From: Sphingobacterium populi
Lineage (GTDB): Bacteria > Bacteroidota > Bacteroidia > Sphingobacteriales > Sphingobacteriaceae
Length of the DNA: 64,000 nt
Assembly: GCF_001586775.1 (NCBI RefSeq)
Contig: NZ_LQXS01000006.1
Span: 62,001-126,000 of the forward strand
Direction: 5' to 3'
Part shown: in pieces, positions 63,068-64,000 of the stretch
How positions within the stretch are numbered: the first letter of the stretch is position 1
Layout of the letters: every line of letters starts with the position of its first letter
Position numbers and translations under genes: made by a program
Notes under the pieces: model-generated
Databases searched by the model: none
What the model was told of the DNA's origin: nothing
Seen by the model: only the letters and a program-made list of their open reading frames with translations

Positions 63068-64000
63068 ATGCTTTTACTTGGAATAGACCTAGGTACATCT
63101 TCTATAAAAATATCTGTCGTAGATCACGAAAGTCAGAAAACTCTGGCCTCGGTGAGCTATCCCGACGAAGAAAGTCCTATTCAGTCCGCTCAAGCCGGCT
63201 GGGCAGAACAAGATCCTAACATGTGGTGGGAACATATAAAAATGGGCATTCAAAAAGCACACTCCAAAGGTGCTTATAACCCGAACGACATCAAATATAT
63301 AGGCATTGCCTACCAAATGCACGGATTGGTTCTTCTTGACTCGCAAGGCAATACCCTCCGAAATGCGATTATATGGTGCGATAGCCGAGCCGTGCCGATC
63401 GGACAAAAGGCTTTTCGGGAACTTGGTGAACAAGCGATATTGCAAACACACCTAAATTCTCCCGGAAATTTTACAGCATCTAAATTCAAATGGGTGCAGG
63501 AAAATGAACCAGAAATCTACCGCAAGACCAAGCACCTATTGCTTCCTGGCGACTTTGTATCGTATCGCCTTACGGGCGAATATTGCACGACACATAGCGC
63601 CTTATCCGAAGGCGTGTTATGGGATTTTTCTAAAAATAGCTTATCAAAGACCATACTTGACCACTATAAGTTGGACACTTCGGTGATTCCGGCTATTCAT
63701 CCCGTTTTTGATGATCACGGACGGATTCTGCCTACAATAGCTGACGAACTGGGATTAGCACACGACGTGCACGTAACTTACAAAGCAGGAGATCAGCCTA
63801 ATAATGCGCTATCGTTAAATGTAATGCAAGCAGGCGAAGTAGCTGCTACTGCAGGCACTTCAGGCGTTATCTACGGCGTGAGCGATGATTTAGTGTACGA
63901 CAAACAATCGCGCGTCAATACGTTTGCCCATGTCAACCATCGTGAGGACGCTACGCGTACGGGAGTACTACTATGTATCAACGGGACAGGAATATTGTAC
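63068..64000 (+). CDS. xylB: Xylulokinase-type FGGY carbohydrate kinase, truncated by the window edge
   Basis: The frame runs from ATG 63068 to the last base (311 codons, no stop), about 60 percent of the usual 500 residues. It starts with LLLGIDLGTSSIKISVVD (phosphate-binding loop), then GIAYQMHGLVLLD, IIWCDSRAVPIG, LLPGDFVSYRLTGE and, near the edge, AATAGTSGVIYG. QMHGLVLLD at this place is typical of xylulokinase, which phosphorylates D-xylulose. The LacI operator and neighbouring regulator support a pentose pathway. Other FGGY sugars cannot be excluded from the part seen. Confidence 0.85.
   Translation, partial: MLLLGIDLGTSSIKISVVDHESQKTLASVSYPDEESPIQSAQAGWAEQDPNMWWEHIKMGIQKAHSKGAYNPNDIKYIGIAYQMHGLVLLDSQGNTLRNAIIWCDSRAVPIGQKAFRELGEQAILQTHLNSPGNFTASKFKWVQENEPEIYRKTKHLLLPGDFVSYRLTGEYCTTHSALSEGVLWDFSKNSLSKTILDHYKLDTSVIPAIHPVFDDHGRILPTIADELGLAHDVHVTYKAGDQPNNALSLNVMQAGEVAATAGTSGVIYGVSDDLVYDKQSRVNTFAHVNHREDATRTGVLLCINGTGILY

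Noticed and set aside
1-64000. CRISPR array, prophage, insertion sequence or defence island
   Set aside because: No regularly spaced repeats, transposase, integrase or phage structural genes were seen; the window is mostly housekeeping.

Overview
The window looks like a housekeeping chromosome segment from a member of the Bacteroidota, most likely Sphingobacteriaceae (Sphingobacterium-like). The reasons are repeated Bacteroidota -7 promoter boxes (TAnnTTTG), few Shine-Dalgarno sequences, a CarboxypepD-plug-barrel TonB receptor, DUF2723, GH92, bacterial PH-domain pairs and lipoproteins with short lipoboxes. No insertion sequence, prophage, CRISPR array, rRNA or SusC/SusD pair was seen. About 50 protein genes and two tRNA genes are present.

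Layout. 1-8.2 kb: end of a C1 peptidase, an outer-membrane barrel protein, prolyl oligopeptidase, lpxH, prfA, two identical tRNA-Asp genes, then an ECF-type sigma factor followed by a membrane protein that joins an anti-sigma-like N-terminus to a trypsin-like protease. 8.2-16.7 kb: 1-Cys peroxiredoxin, two PH-domain membrane proteins, acyl-CoA dehydrogenase, a TonB-type receptor, a small unknown protein and proB. 16.7-27.2 kb: a large DUF2723 membrane protein, glnS, a secreted FAD-oxidoreductase-like protein, carbonic anhydrase, a sugar nucleotidyltransferase, rarA and a TPR protein. 27.4-37.9 kb: tail-specific protease, M28 peptidase, pgi, a UbiB-family kinase with a homopolymer frameshift near its 3' end, prfB with the +1 programmed frameshift, and an ABC-F ATPase.

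38.2-44.3 kb is a fatty-acid beta-oxidation operon (marR, 3-hydroxyacyl-CoA dehydrogenase/enoyl-CoA hydratase, thiolase, long acyl-CoA dehydrogenase) with a recognisable promoter and a palindrome at its start. A 2OG-Fe(II) oxygenase diverges from it. 45-53 kb: YjbR-like protein, thioredoxin-like protein, dnaK, a His-rich lipoprotein behind a promoter flanked by two matching 13-bp palindromes, an Omp85-type barrel, AI-2E transporter, pterin dehydratase, heme oxygenase and a 39-residue single-TM gene. 53-64 kb: EEP-fold phosphodiesterase and GH92 mannosidase operon, ribH, a membrane-anchored TPR protein, a CapD-like nucleotide-sugar enzyme, alanine dehydrogenase, a TlpA-like thioredoxin, and a LacI regulator facing a truncated xylulokinase gene across a perfect LacI-type operator.

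The most interesting items are the sigma factor/protease pair, the 9-T frameshift in the UbiB-family gene, the prfB recoding site with its SD-like element in a phylum that largely ignores SD sequences, the double-palindrome promoter of the His-rich lipoprotein, and the small membrane gene at 53.04 kb. Convergent genes here repeatedly share long, nearly perfect palindromic terminators.
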